NCBI GenBank assembly: GCA_002409595.1
Contig: DHNQ01000001.1
Location: 88,573 to 152,572, forward strand
Source: Dysgonomonas sp. UBA5412
GTDB lineage: Bacteria > Bacteroidota > Bacteroidia > Bacteroidales > Dysgonomonadaceae
DNA: 64,000 nt
Direction of reading: 5' to 3'
The notes under the pieces are model-generated. The model was not told the origin of the DNA, ran no database searches, and saw only the letters and a list, made by a program, of their open reading frames with translations. The translations under genes and the position numbers were made by a program. Shown piece after piece: positions 8,906 through 18,482 of the stretch. The number at the start of each line of letters is the position of its first letter. Within the stretch, counting starts at the first letter, position 1.

Positions 8906-9496
8906 TTACATCGTTAGAACGATGTTATTTTCATCTGCCATACGGCGAATATTTAGTATTGCATATCGCATACGTCCCAAAGCAGTATTTATACTAACTC
9001 CTGTTTGGTCGGCTATTTCTTTAAAACTCAAGTCCTGATAGTAACGCATCACCAACACCTCACGCTGGCTATCGGGTAAGTATTGAATGAGTTTGCGGAT
9101 GTCGGATGTTATCTGCATTTTCACCATATCGTCTTCGATAGTGCCATCGCACAACGACTGATTGTTTAACAAATCGACAGCGACTTCATCGTTAGATACT
9201 GTATTTTCGTTCTTCTCCTGCCTAAAATAGTCTATGATCAGATTATGTGCTATACGAGAAATCCAAGCACGAAATTTACCGGTTTCGGTATAACGTCCTT
9301 GTTTGATAGTCATAATAGCTTTAATAAAAGTATCTTGAAAAATGTCTTCTGCCAGTTCTCTGTTTCTCACAGTGAAATAGATATAGTTGAAGACACTTTG
9401 TTTGTGTCTTGACAAAAGAACATCGAAAGCAAAGTTATTGCCATTAGAATAATCAGCGACTAACTGTTCATCAGTCATCGTCATTAATGTTTCCAT
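8906..9496 (-). CDS. ECF-type RNA polymerase sigma factor
   Basis: 196 residues with the two-domain layout of sigma-70 family ECF factors. Region 2 spans about residues 20-90 (LSRHKQSVFNYIYFTVRN and the core-binding AEDIFQDTFIKA), and region 4 spans about 125-185 with the helix-turn-helix LPDSQREVLVMRYYQDLSFKEIADQTGVSINTALGRM. An acidic linker joins them. No anti-sigma gene is adjacent, unlike the FecI/FecR pairs frequent in this phylum; it resembles the RpoE-like stand-alone group instead. Targets are unknown. The start is the first of three closely spaced Met codons (METLMTM). Confidence 0.93.
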   Translation of the reverse strand: METLMTMTDEQLVADYSNGNNFAFDVLLSRHKQSVFNYIYFTVRNRELAEDIFQDTFIKAIMTIKQGRYTETGKFRAWISRIAHNLIIDYFRQEKNENTVSNDEVAVDLLNNQSLCDGTIEDDMVKMQITSDIRKLIQYLPDSQREVLVMRYYQDLSFKEIADQTGVSINTALGRMRYAILNIRRMADENNIVLTM

Positions 9497-9679
9497 TATC
9501 TCCTTATATTTATATTTTTTCTAAAAGAGTAATGTTTATTCTATAGGCTTATCTTTTTTGAGGTTTTTAAATAAAATTTCGTTTGTGGTACAAATAAAGT
9601 CCAAATTTATCAAACAGACAAGAAGGAAAAGATTATTTAACAGAATCTCACTCGTTTATAAAATTTTAAGATAATTAAT

Positions 9680-9710
9680 AAAGGCTCTTATCCGTGCGAT
9701 AAGAGCCTTT
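9680..9710 (-). terminator. Terminator of the aquaporin gene
   Basis: AAAGGCTCTTATC / GATAAGAGCCTTT, a perfect 13-bp stem with a 5-nt loop, 30 bp after the aquaporin stop. Confidence 0.85.
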
Positions 9711-9739
9711 AAAATATTATATCATTAAATCAAGTTTTG

Positions 9740-10423
9740 TTATTCTGCCGTCTCTGTATCTATCGCCTTCCACACTCCGGCTGCAATGGCTGCGCCTAAG
9801 AATGGTGCAACAATGAAGAGCCACAACTGAGATAAGGCTTTCCCGCCTTCAATGGCATCAAATATGGCAGGTCCAATACTACGTGCCGGATTTACAGATG
9901 TTCCGGTGATTGGTATACAGACAATATGGATCAAGACCAATGACAAACCAATGGCTAAACCGGCAAAGTTACCGGCTCCTCCTTTAGAGGTAGAACCTAA
10001 TACTACTAACAGGAAAATAAATGTAAATACTGTTTCGGCTACAAAAGCAGTCAAAACTGCTCCATCTGCAAATCCGTTAGCTCCGGTCAACGTAGTTGTA
10101 GAACCCGAATCGGTTGCCAAAACATATAATATCGCCGATCCTACCAAAGCTCCTATCACCTGGAATATCATATACATAGCTGCATCTTTTCCAGATATCC
10201 TCTTAGAAATGAGCATACCTAAAGTGATTGCCGGATTGATATGGCATCCTGATATTTTACCGATAGTATATGCCATAACAACTACCGAAAGCCCAAAAGC
10301 GAATGCTACACCGAGTGTTCCCACTGCATCAAAAGGTTGATGTGCGCCTGCAAAAACAGCACTACCGCAACCCATTAGCACCAAAACCATGGTACCGATC
10401 ATCTCTGCTAAATACTTTTTCAT
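9740..10423 (-). CDS. aqpZ: Aquaporin Z-like water channel
   Basis: 227 residues, six membrane segments and two re-entrant half-helices with the hallmark NPA motifs at residues 63-65 (GCHINPAITLG) and 178-180 (TSVNPARSIGPA). The Arg directly after the second NPA is the selectivity-filter Arg. The His in LIHIVCIP and the Phe in VAFAFGLSVV fit the narrow water-selective filter of AqpZ rather than the wider glycerol channel GlpF. It should pass water across the inner membrane under osmotic change. Its terminator is clear, and it is divergent from the ABM lipoprotein gene. Confidence 0.92.
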   Translation of the reverse strand: MKKYLAEMIGTMVLVLMGCGSAVFAGAHQPFDAVGTLGVAFAFGLSVVVMAYTIGKISGCHINPAITLGMLISKRISGKDAAMYMIFQVIGALVGSAILYVLATDSGSTTTLTGANGFADGAVLTAFVAETVFTFIFLLVVLGSTSKGGAGNFAGLAIGLSLVLIHIVCIPITGTSVNPARSIGPAIFDAIEGGKALSQLWLFIVAPFLGAAIAAGVWKAIDTETAE

Positions 10424-10784
10424 TATTTTTTCTCTATTTATTAAACAATTGTGTTACTGTAAAATTTATACTAAATGATATAATAAAGCGAAAGTAATTT
10501 TAATAAGGAATAACTATTTCGTAGGTTTTGACATCTATAAGAAATATAAACGTTTCAATACATATTTTAGTTTTTACATTTATCTATAATAGATAGCTAA
10601 ATACAATATTTACAACAATTAAATTAGTGACAATTAAAAAAAATGGGGAAAAGTGTACAACTTTGTCACTTTTTAGTTAAAAATAAAATTGTATTTCTAC
10701 GATAATACACTATTATTAATACTTTTACATCAGATATTTATTTAATATACATTCTCTTAATTTATAACTTAAAAGAAACACATT
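10424..10784. other. Divergent intergenic region, 361 bp
   Basis: It lies between aqpZ and the ABM lipoprotein gene. It holds copy A of the conserved 34-bp element (10649-10682). A TACTTTTA sequence at 10720-10727 is one base from a -7 consensus and may drive the lipoprotein gene. No RNA gene or open frame is apparent. Confidence 0.5.
10649..10682 (+). promoter_or_regulatory. 34-bp conserved upstream element, copy A
   Basis: Begins AAAAGTGTACAACTTTGT, continues CACT, then TTTTAGTTAAA. 32 of 34 bases are the same as the minus-strand sequence at 30118-30151. It contains an inner dyad AAAGT-gtaca-ACTTT and a TTTG at 10662-10665, followed 18 nt later by TAAAATTG (10684-10691), one base off TAnnTTTG. 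It could therefore be an operator, an activator site, or part of a promoter. It ends 102 bp before the start at 10785. Confidence 0.55.
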
Positions 10785-11204
10785 ATGAAAAAGACTCTAT
10801 TTTTAGCAACATTGGTTATGATGGTATTATGCAACGCTGGATGTAACAAAAAAGCAGAACCGGTGCAGGAAGAAGCAATTGTTATAAAATCAGACATCGA
10901 AAATGAAAGGACCGGAGATGAACTGACCATTGTAGCTACAATAACAGTGCAACCTGATAAAATACAAGAGATGCTGCCTATATTCGAGGCTGTGGTAACC
11001 GGTAGCCAAGAAGAAGAAGGCTGTATATCTTACAATCTGTATCAAGGTATTGCCGACTCCACAAAATTTACCATATTGGAAGAATGGAAATCGCAGGAAG
11101 CAATCAATTTCCACAATAACACTGAACACTTTAAGACGTTTAAAGAAGCATCGAAGGATAGAATTATAAAGTTGGAGGCAAATATATCAAAGCTGATATA
11201 CTAA
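10785..11204 (+). CDS. Lipoprotein with antibiotic-biosynthesis-monooxygenase (ABM) domain
   Basis: 139 residues. The signal peptide ends in a lipobox, CNAGC, with the lipidated Cys near residue 20, so the mature protein should be membrane-anchored outside the cytoplasm. Residues about 45-135 form a ferredoxin-like ABM domain of the YgiN type (DELTIVATITVQPDK...CISYNLYQ...FTILEEWKSQEAINFHNNTEHFKTF). Small ABM proteins act on quinols, aromatic polyketides or heme; a quinone-related role is a family-based guess. The next gene encodes a cytoplasmic paralogue, about half identical by eye over the domain. The conserved 34-bp element is upstream. Confidence 0.8.
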   Translation: MKKTLFLATLVMMVLCNAGCNKKAEPVQEEAIVIKSDIENERTGDELTIVATITVQPDKIQEMLPIFEAVVTGSQEEEGCISYNLYQGIADSTKFTILEEWKSQEAINFHNNTEHFKTFKEASKDRIIKLEANISKLIY

Positions 11205-11302
11205 CTAAAAGCTGATACAACAAACAAAGAAGGAAGTGAGAAATGTCTGAAAAATGATATTCTTTCATTTGCTGACATACTGTAAAAGACGAATAAAATC
11301 CC

Positions 11303-11310
11303 TATTTTTG
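11303..11310 (+). promoter_or_regulatory. -7 box before the cytoplasmic ABM gene
   Basis: TATTTTTG matches TAnnTTTG and ends 30 bp before the ATG at 11341, so the second ABM gene probably has its own promoter rather than relying on the lipoprotein gene. Confidence 0.5.
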
Positions 11311-11340
11311 TATCCTTAATAATTTAAACTAAAAAGGGCT

Positions 11341-11631
11341 ATGACAGAACTTAAAATCATTGCAGTGGTTACTGTAAAGGCTGCATATCAGAAAGAATTG
11401 GAAAAAGTATTTCATACAGTTGTAGACGAAACCCGTAAGGAAGAAGGAAATGTATCTTACGATCTGCATCAAGATACTAAAGATCCGCTAAAATATACAA
11501 TTCTGGAAGTTTGGAAATCGCAAGATGCCATTAATCTTCACAACGAAAGCGCTCACTTCAAAGCCTTTGTTGCAGCCATAGAAGGCAAAATTGAAGGATT
11601 GACAGTAGATATTATAAAAAAAATATATTAA
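11341..11631 (+). CDS. ABM-domain monooxygenase, YgiN-like
   Basis: 96 residues, one ABM domain with no signal peptide. The pattern MTELKIIAVVTVKAAY...NVSYDLHQDTKDPLKYTILEVWKSQDAINLHNESAHFKAF is the cytoplasmic counterpart of the lipoprotein just upstream, and the two end alike (LIY and KIY). These proteins work as dimers on quinone-like or aromatic substrates. The pair looks like a tandem duplication followed by relocation of one copy to the envelope. Function is not assigned beyond family. Confidence 0.85.
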   Translation: MTELKIIAVVTVKAAYQKELEKVFHTVVDETRKEEGNVSYDLHQDTKDPLKYTILEVWKSQDAINLHNESAHFKAFVAAIEGKIEGLTVDIIKKIY

Positions 11632-11695
11632 AAAAGATTATATCGGGTTTTATAGCTAAACAGCAAAAAGATACCGAGATACAAAATTGAGCAAC

Positions 11696-13453
11696 ATGTA
11701 TAGAAATCATACTTGTGGAGAGCTTACTCTGGCAAATGTAGATAATGAAGTCACTCTTGCCGGATGGGTACAAAAAGTAAGAAAGCTTGGAGGCGGAATG
11801 ACATTCGTCGATCTGCGCGACAGATACGGGATCACACAGTTAGCCTTCAACAAAGAGGTAAACTCGGCTCTCTATGAGCAATCCAACAAATTGGGACGGG
11901 AATATGTATTGCAAGTAAAAGGCATCGTTCAGGAGCGATCTAGTAAGAACTTGAATATACCGACCGGCGAAATTGAAATCATAGTAAACGAGTTGTCGAT
12001 ACTCAACACGTCAGAAGTTCCTCCATTCACAATAGAAGACGAGACTGACGGTGGTGACGACTTACGTATGAAATATCGCTATCTGGATTTGCGCCGTACT
12101 CCGGTACGCAGCAATTTGGAATTGCGCCATAAGATAGCTTTCGAAACTCGCCGTTTCTTAGACGAACGTCATTTTTTGGAAGTGGAAACTCCGGTTCTCA
12201 TAGGCTCTACCCCGGAAGGTGCAAGAGACTTTGTAGTTCCATCCCGTATGAACCCGGGCGAATTTTATGCTCTGCCTCAATCGCCTCAATTGTTTAAGCA
12301 ATTGTTGATGGTATCGGGTTTTGACCGCTATTTTCAGATTGTAAAATGCTTTCGTGACGAAGATTTGCGTGCCGACAGGCAGCCTGAGTTTACTCAGATA
12401 GACTGCGAGATGTCGTTCGTTAATCAAGAAGATGTTCTCAATATATTTGAAGGATTGACAAAACATCTTTTCAAATATATAAAAGGAATAGATGTACCGG
12501 ATTTTCCTCGTATGACGTATGCTGATGCAATGAAATTCTATGGTTCGGATAAGCCCGACACACGTTTCGGAATGGAGTTTGTAGAGATTAAAGACCTTAC
12601 TACCGGCAAAGACTTTGTAGTCTTCGATTCGTCTGAATATGTAGGAGCCATCTGTGCCAAGGGTGCTGCGGCTTATACACGTAAGCAATTGGATGGGCTT
12701 ACTAACTTTGTAAAACGCCCTCAGATAGGGGCAAAAGGACTTGTTTATCTCCGTTACGAATCTGATGGTTCACTCAAGTCGTCGGTAGATAAATTCTATG
12801 ATCAGGAAGACCTGAAAAAATGGGCAGATCGTTGTCAGGCTGAGCCGGGTGACTTAATATTAATTATATGCGGAGAAACAGAAAAGGCTCAGAAACAGCT
12901 TTGCGAACTGCGTTTGGAAGTTGGTGAACAATTAGGACTTCGCGATAAGAATAAGTTTAATTGCCTTTGGGTAATAGACTTTCCTCTTTTGGAAAAAGAC
13001 GAGGAACTCGGACGCTATTTTGCTAAGCACCATCCATTCACAAGCCCTAAGGAAGAAGATATACCTCTTTTGGAATCTGATCCGGGTGCTGTGCGTGCTA
13101 ATGCTTATGATATGGTGATCAATGGAGTAGAAGTTGGTGGCGGATCGGTACGTATTCACAACAGCAAATTGCAAAACAAGATGTTCCATGTCTTAGGCTT
13201 TACCGAAGAAAAGGCTCAAGCCCAGTTTGGTTTTCTAATGAATGCCTTCAAATATGGTGCTCCTCCTCATGCAGGCTTGGCTTTTGGATTGGATCGTCTG
13301 GTGTCTTTGTTCGCAGGACTGGATAGCATCAGAGACTGTATTGCATTCCCTAAAAACAATTCGGGACGGGATGTGATGATAGATGCTCCGTCTACGATAG
13401 AACAGGAGCAACTTGATGAATTAAATCTGAAAGTGGAAATTAAAGAGAAATAA
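11696..13453 (+). CDS. aspS: Aspartyl-tRNA synthetase
   Basis: 585 residues from the ATG at 11696 (an in-frame TTG at 11687 is a poorer start). It charges tRNA-Asp in the cytoplasm. N-terminal OB-fold anticodon-binding domain about 1-105, then the class II catalytic core with motif 2 FRDEDLRADRQPEFTQ, interrupted by the bacterial GAD insertion (about 270-400), and motif 3 around GLAFGLDRLVSLFAG. Length matches the bacterial-type enzyme. Whether it is discriminating or also charges tRNA-Asn cannot be told here. It ends at a strong hairpin shared with the convergent barrel gene. Confidence 0.97.
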   Translation: MYRNHTCGELTLANVDNEVTLAGWVQKVRKLGGGMTFVDLRDRYGITQLAFNKEVNSALYEQSNKLGREYVLQVKGIVQERSSKNLNIPTGEIEIIVNELSILNTSEVPPFTIEDETDGGDDLRMKYRYLDLRRTPVRSNLELRHKIAFETRRFLDERHFLEVETPVLIGSTPEGARDFVVPSRMNPGEFYALPQSPQLFKQLLMVSGFDRYFQIVKCFRDEDLRADRQPEFTQIDCEMSFVNQEDVLNIFEGLTKHLFKYIKGIDVPDFPRMTYADAMKFYGSDKPDTRFGMEFVEIKDLTTGKDFVVFDSSEYVGAICAKGAAAYTRKQLDGLTNFVKRPQIGAKGLVYLRYESDGSLKSSVDKFYDQEDLKKWADRCQAEPGDLILIICGETEKAQKQLCELRLEVGEQLGLRDKNKFNCLWVIDFPLLEKDEELGRYFAKHHPFTSPKEEDIPLLESDPGAVRANAYDMVINGVEVGGGSVRIHNSKLQNKMFHVLGFTEEKAQAQFGFLMNAFKYGAPPHAGLAFGLDRLVSLFAGLDSIRDCIAFPKNNSGRDVMIDAPSTIEQEQLDELNLKVEIKEK

Positions 13454-13475
13454 GGAATTAAACTCTTATATATAT

Positions 13476-13511
13476 AATAAAGGAGGTGCCTGGACAGACA
13501 CCTCCTTTATT
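13476..13511. terminator. Bidirectional terminator, aspS / outer-membrane barrel
   Basis: AATAAAGGAGGTG / CACCTCCTTTATT, a perfect 13-bp stem with a 10-nt loop between convergent genes. Confidence 0.85.
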
Positions 13512-13538
13512 ATTTTCTTTCGACAAGTAAGGTCTTAT

Positions 13539-14933
13539 TTAGAAGAAACTATAAGTTAGCCCCAGACTAAAGGATGTTCTAGGATGTTTATCGTTCAAGT
13601 TAAGATCTCGGCTAATATCTCTACGAAAGCTATATGAAAGATCAAACGTTCCGGACATTCGTAATTGCGGAGACAAATAATAATAAGCATTGGAAGAAAG
13701 ATAAGTATATGAGTTTAGACTTTTATTATCCTTGCTATGTTTAAAATCTTCTTTGAGATAATTGAAACTCTCGCCTATTCCAAGACTTACATAAGTACGA
13801 GTATTCGGGTAGTATCCCCATGCGTAATATAAGTCTAACGAATGTTGATCAAAATAATGTTCAAATCTATACTTACCTAATGCCGACCGAAGGCTTACAG
13901 ACAGAGAGTTTTGGAATTTTAATTTTACCGGTTTTTCATACCGATAATCAATATATAAAGCTCCTTTAAACAAAGTAGATATATCTTTATAATCAATGGT
14001 AGATCCAACATCCTGCCATGAGTCGTATTTCATTCTATTGAATGAATATTCAGGTGTTATACCAACCGAAATACGACTACCTGATAAGCGTTCAGGGGTA
14101 TTACCATACATCCAATTATCATATAGAGATGTATAATAAGCTGTATTATGAGATTTATCTATATACCCGTTTGCCACAAGTAACGAATCTATTGTCTCTA
14201 TTTCTTCTATAAGACGGATACGAGAATCAAACTGTCTTTTGTTTTTAATACGGGTCATAACTGTTGCCATCTCATTTATTTCGTCGTTTGTCAACTCTCT
14301 GGTCAGTATTCCTTTTTTCTGCAATTCATCTAAAATATAAACTGCCTGACGAGCATCCTCTACATTCTCCAAACGCCCTTTACCAATACCCAGATTAATA
14401 AGAACATTTGCTGAGATTGTTCTTGTTTTATTTTTACTAGGAGAAGTTACATAGTTAACTGTAGACTCTCTTCTTGTATTCCTAAATTGCCCAAAAGCCG
14501 CCAACGGAGAAAATTCGAGAAATAGATTATTCTCTTTTATATAATGGTAACCAACTCTATTAAAAGATAGTCGGTAGTCCACACCATTCTCTTTCCTTTT
14601 TTTCTTATCATAAGCTCCCAAGTCTTGAATAAACGCAACCTCATTATCTTTGTTTGCATAGTCGACATTACCATTCAATCTGAGATACATTTTTTCATAC
14701 AGCTTTCGGGTATTCTTTGTCTGATTATAGGTAAAAGATAATTTTGCATTAAATGTCTGATCTTCTCCATTCTGCATATCATTCTGAAAGACACCGGATG
14801 AGCCTAAGTCCGCATCCAAAGATTTACGTTTATAATCTCCTGTTTTATAACTACTCAAATCATAATCACTATGTTGAGCATACATTACAGAAACAAAAGA
14901 GAAGAACAAAAATAAAGAAGTTATTCTTTTCAT
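13539..14933 (-). CDS. Predicted outer-membrane beta-barrel protein, function unknown
   Basis: 464 residues with signal peptide MKRITSLFLFFSFVSVMYAQ. The mature part has many alternating Tyr/Phe strands (SLDLYYAWGYYPNTRTYVSLG, SLGLTYSFF) and ends in Phe-Phe, typical of an outer-membrane barrel. A polar stretch about residues 195-250 (RLENVEDARQAVYILDELQKKG...IEEIETIDSLL) looks helical and could be a periplasmic or extracellular insert. I do not recognise the family. It is transcribed alone. Confidence 0.75.
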   Translation of the reverse strand: MKRITSLFLFFSFVSVMYAQHSDYDLSSYKTGDYKRKSLDADLGSSGVFQNDMQNGEDQTFNAKLSFTYNQTKNTRKLYEKMYLRLNGNVDYANKDNEVAFIQDLGAYDKKKRKENGVDYRLSFNRVGYHYIKENNLFLEFSPLAAFGQFRNTRRESTVNYVTSPSKNKTRTISANVLINLGIGKGRLENVEDARQAVYILDELQKKGILTRELTNDEINEMATVMTRIKNKRQFDSRIRLIEEIETIDSLLVANGYIDKSHNTAYYTSLYDNWMYGNTPERLSGSRISVGITPEYSFNRMKYDSWQDVGSTIDYKDISTLFKGALYIDYRYEKPVKLKFQNSLSVSLRSALGKYRFEHYFDQHSLDLYYAWGYYPNTRTYVSLGIGESFNYLKEDFKHSKDNKSLNSYTYLSSNAYYYLSPQLRMSGTFDLSYSFRRDISRDLNLNDKHPRTSFSLGLTYSFF

Positions 14934-15193
14934 AATACATTTACTTTTTTTAGATTAACATTCGCGCCGATAAATTTACAATAATTTCATAAAAATACAC
15001 ACTTATACTCAAAAATGTTAAAACAAAATATAAAAGCCCTCATTGATTAATATAAGTATGTATCTATGACATTATGGTATTTTAAAAGAATACATTCTAC
15101 TCCGATAGGCTATATAAAAGACTGACTTTGTAAAAATTGACTTATCTTTACACAATCATTTAATTCAATGTATTATAATAAGCCATAAAATCT

Positions 15194-18100
15194 ATGTCAA
15201 TCAACCAGAAAATTAAGAAAGTAATTGTACTTGGTTCAGGAGCATTAAAAATCGGTCAGGCCGGAGAATTTGATTATTCCGGTTCGCAAGCCCTTAAAGC
15301 TCTTAAAGAAGAAGGAATATATACTGTTCTTATAAACCCTAACATTGCTACTATTCAGACTTCAGAAGGAATTGCAGACAAGGTCTATTTCCTACCGGTG
15401 ACTCCCTACTTTGTAGAGGAAATAATCAAGAAAGAAGAAGTGGACGGTATCCTCCTTGCCTTTGGTGGACAAACAGCCCTCAACTGCGGTACGGAAATGT
15501 ATCTGAATGGTACTTTACAAAAATATAATGTCGAAGTATTAGGTACATCCGTAGAAGCAATTATGGCTACCGAAGATAGAGATTTGTTTGTTAAGAAGCT
15601 TGATGAAATAGGGATGAAGACTCCCGTCAGCCAAGCGGTAGAAACAATGGATGAAGCAATAGCCGCAGCCAACAAAATAGGTTTTCCGGTAATGGTACGA
15701 TCAGCCTATGCCTTGGGTGGGCTTGGTAGTGGTATCAGCAATAATCTTGAAGACTTTAAAGCGCTATGTGAAAGCTCTTTTGCATATTCAAAACAGATTT
15801 TGGTTGAAGAATCGCTAAAGGGATGGAAAGAAATAGAATTTGAAGTGATCAGAGACAAAAACGATCATTGCTTTACGGTTGCCAGCATGGAAAATTTCGA
15901 TCCACTGGGAATACATACCGGAGAAAGCATAGTGGTTGCTCCAACATGTTCCCTCGATGAAACAGAATTGTCAATGCTTCAGGAACTATCAAAAAAAGCG
16001 ATCCGCCATATAGGCATCATAGGAGAATGTAATATTCAATATGCTTTTAATTCCGAAACAGACGACTATCGTGTAATAGAGGTCAATGCCCGTCTAAGCA
16101 GATCTTCTGCCCTTGCATCGAAGGCAACAGGTTATCCGCTGGCATTTGTTGCAGCAAAACTTGCGCTTGGCTATACCTTAGATCAGATAGGTGAAATGGG
16201 TACTCCTCATTCAGCTTATGTAGCGCCATCTTTAGACTATTATATCTGTAAAATTCCACGTTGGGATTTAACTAAATTCGCAGGCGTATCACGTCAGATA
16301 GGCTCTAGTATGAAGTCGGTAGGAGAAATAATGTCTATCGGAAAAACCTTCGAAGAGATTATACAAAAAGGGCTTCGTATGATTGGGCAAGGCATGCATG
16401 GTTTTGTAGGAAACAGAGAAATCGAATTTGAGAATCTGGATGAAGAATTGTCCAACCCTACCGACCTACGTGTGTTTGCAATAGCCAAAGCTTTTGAAGA
16501 GGGTTATAGCATTGACCAAATCCATAATCTAACCAAAATAGATCCTTGGTTTTTAGAAAAACTAAAAAACATATATGACTACTCTTTGGTTCTACAAAAA
16601 TATGAGAGGATAGAAGACATATCGGCTGATGTATTACAAAAAGCTAAATACTTAGGCTTCTCAGATTTTCAGATTGCACGCTTCGTAGAGAATCCGGAAG
16701 GCAATGTAGAAAAAGAATCTTTGAGAGTAAGGGCTCTCAGAAAGAAAATGGATGTATTACCATCTGTAAAGCGAATTAATACGATAGCTTCAGAGCATCC
16801 TGATTTGACAAACTATCTATACATGACATATGATGGGTCAGAAAATGATGTTCCGTACTTCAAGAATGACAAGTCTGTGGTGGTACTCGGTTCGGGTGCA
16901 TACCGTATCGGTAGCTCAGTTGAGTTCGACTGGTGTTCGGTAAATGCAGTTCAGACTGCCCGTAAGCTAGGTTATAAATCTATAATGATAAATTATAATC
17001 CTGAAACGGTATCGACCGACTATGATATGTGCGACCGTCTATATTTCGATGAACTTTCTTTTGAACGTGTACTAGACGTACTAGACCTCGAAATGCCAAA
17101 AGGTGTTATTGTTTCCGTTGGAGGACAGATACCGAATAACTTGGCTATAAGATTGCACCGTCAGGATGTGCCAATATTAGGAACTTCACCATTATCAATA
17201 GACAGAGCTGAAAACAGACATAAATTTTCCAGCATGCTCGATCAATTGGCAATAGATCAGCCAGCTTGGAAAGAGTTGTCGAGCATGGACGATATTTACA
17301 GCTTTGTAGACAAAGTGGGCTATCCCGTACTCGTGCGTCCGTCATACGTGCTTTCTGGTGCAGCGATGAATGTATGTTATAACGCCGAAGAATTGGAAAC
17401 ATTCCTCAAATTGGCAGCCAATGTATCTAAAGAATATCCTGTTGTAGTATCGCAGTTCTTACAAAATGCAAAAGAAATAGAATTTGATGCCGTTGCCAGA
17501 AACGGAGAAGTTGTAGAATATGCCATCTCTGAGCATATCGAGTTTGCAGGCGTACACTCAGGTGATGCCACATTGGTATTTCCGGCACAAAAGATATATT
17601 TCGAAACGGCTCGTCGCATTAAACGAATCAGCCGGAAAATAGCTAAAGAACTAAATATCAGCGGACCTTTCAACATTCAGTTTCTTGCAAAGAATAATGA
17701 AGTAAAAGTGATCGAATGTAATCTGCGTGCATCAAGAAGCTTTCCTTTTGTATCGAAAGTATTAAAACGCAATTTCATCGAAACAGCTACTCGTATCATG
17801 TTGGATGCTGACTATGTGAAACCGGACGATGCTAATTTCGATATCGACTGGATAGGCGTAAAAGCATCTCAGTTTTCATTCTCGCGCCTGCATAATGCTG
17901 ACCCTGTACTCGGTGTAGACATGTCTTCTACGGGAGAAGTTGGATGCCTTGGTGACGACTTTAGCGAAGCATTATTGGTATCAATGATTTCTGTGGGCTA
18001 TAACATTCCCAAAAAGAGCGTCATGGTATCATCGGGCGATAGCAAATCGAAAGTAGACTTATTGGAAGCATGCAAAATGTTGCAAAATAATAATTATGAG

Positions 18101-18418
18101 ATATATGCAACTGCCGGAACAAGAAAGTTCTTATCTGAAAACGGAGTGGAAGCTACTGTTGTTAGCTGGCCGGATGAGGAGAAGGAACACAATGTGATGG
18201 ATATGATGGCTAAGCATAAGTTTGACCTGATAGTAAACATACCAAAGAATCATACTCGTCGCGAACTAACTAACGGCTATAAGATTCGCCGTGGTGCTAT
18301 CGACCATAATATCCCGTTAATAACAAATGCCCGACTGGCAAGTGCTTTCATACAGGCATTTTGTGAAATGAAGGAAACAGATATTCCTATCAAGAGTTGG
18401 CAAGAGTATAAGCTATAA
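15194..18418 (+). CDS. carB: Carbamoyl-phosphate synthase, large (ammonia) chain
   Basis: 1074 residues, the normal length for CarB. It makes carbamoyl phosphate from bicarbonate, two ATP and ammonia delivered by CarA, feeding arginine and pyrimidine synthesis. Two homologous ATP-grasp halves are visible: the first opens with KKVIVLGSGALKIGQAGEFDYSG and the second with KSVVVLGSGAYRIGSSVEFDWC, and ATP-grasp metal-binding motifs EVNARLSRSS and ECNLRASRSF occur in each. The final about 130 residues form the MGS-like allosteric domain. carA is not adjacent in this window, though Bacteroidales often have it elsewhere or next to a second carB. A TATCTTTA sequence at 15143-15150 is one base from the -7 consensus. 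Confidence 0.96.
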   Translation: MSINQKIKKVIVLGSGALKIGQAGEFDYSGSQALKALKEEGIYTVLINPNIATIQTSEGIADKVYFLPVTPYFVEEIIKKEEVDGILLAFGGQTALNCGTEMYLNGTLQKYNVEVLGTSVEAIMATEDRDLFVKKLDEIGMKTPVSQAVETMDEAIAAANKIGFPVMVRSAYALGGLGSGISNNLEDFKALCESSFAYSKQILVEESLKGWKEIEFEVIRDKNDHCFTVASMENFDPLGIHTGESIVVAPTCSLDETELSMLQELSKKAIRHIGIIGECNIQYAFNSETDDYRVIEVNARLSRSSALASKATGYPLAFVAAKLALGYTLDQIGEMGTPHSAYVAPSLDYYICKIPRWDLTKFAGVSRQIGSSMKSVGEIMSIGKTFEEIIQKGLRMIGQGMHGFVGNREIEFENLDEELSNPTDLRVFAIAKAFEEGYSIDQIHNLTKIDPWFLEKLKNIYDYSLVLQKYERIEDISADVLQKAKYLGFSDFQIARFVENPEGNVEKESLRVRALRKKMDVLPSVKRINTIASEHPDLTNYLYMTYDGSENDVPYFKNDKSVVVLGSGAYRIGSSVEFDWCSVNAVQTARKLGYKSIMINYNPETVSTDYDMCDRLYFDELSFERVLDVLDLEMPKGVIVSVGGQIPNNLAIRLHRQDVPILGTSPLSIDRAENRHKFSSMLDQLAIDQPAWKELSSMDDIYSFVDKVGYPVLVRPSYVLSGAAMNVCYNAEELETFLKLAANVSKEYPVVVSQFLQNAKEIEFDAVARNGEVVEYAISEHIEFAGVHSGDATLVFPAQKIYFETARRIKRISRKIAKELNISGPFNIQFLAKNNEVKVIECNLRASRSFPFVSKVLKRNFIETATRIMLDADYVKPDDANFDIDWIGVKASQFSFSRLHNADPVLGVDMSSTGEVGCLGDDFSEALLVSMISVGYNIPKKSVMVSSGDSKSKVDLLEACKMLQNNNYEIYATAGTRKFLSENGVEATVVSWPDEEKEHNVMDMMAKHKFDLIVNIPKNHTRRELTNGYKIRRGAIDHNIPLITNARLASAFIQAFCEMKETDIPIKSWQEYKL

Positions 18419-18422
18419 AGCT

Positions 18423-18468
18423 AAATAAAAAAGAAGGATGACTAAATAGTCATCCTTCTTTTTTATTT
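18423..18468. terminator. Bidirectional terminator, carB / DUF1573
   Basis: AAGAAGGATGACTA / TAGTCATCCTTCTT flanked by matching A and T runs, giving a stem of over 20 bp with a minimal loop, between convergent genes. Confidence 0.88.
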
Positions 18469-18482
18469 GGTAAAAACAATAA

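Noticed and set aside
15143..15150. TATCTTTA before carB as a promoter
   Set aside because: It lacks the final G of TAnnTTTG and the nearest TTTG is only 12 nt upstream; kept as a remark in the carB entry rather than as a feature.
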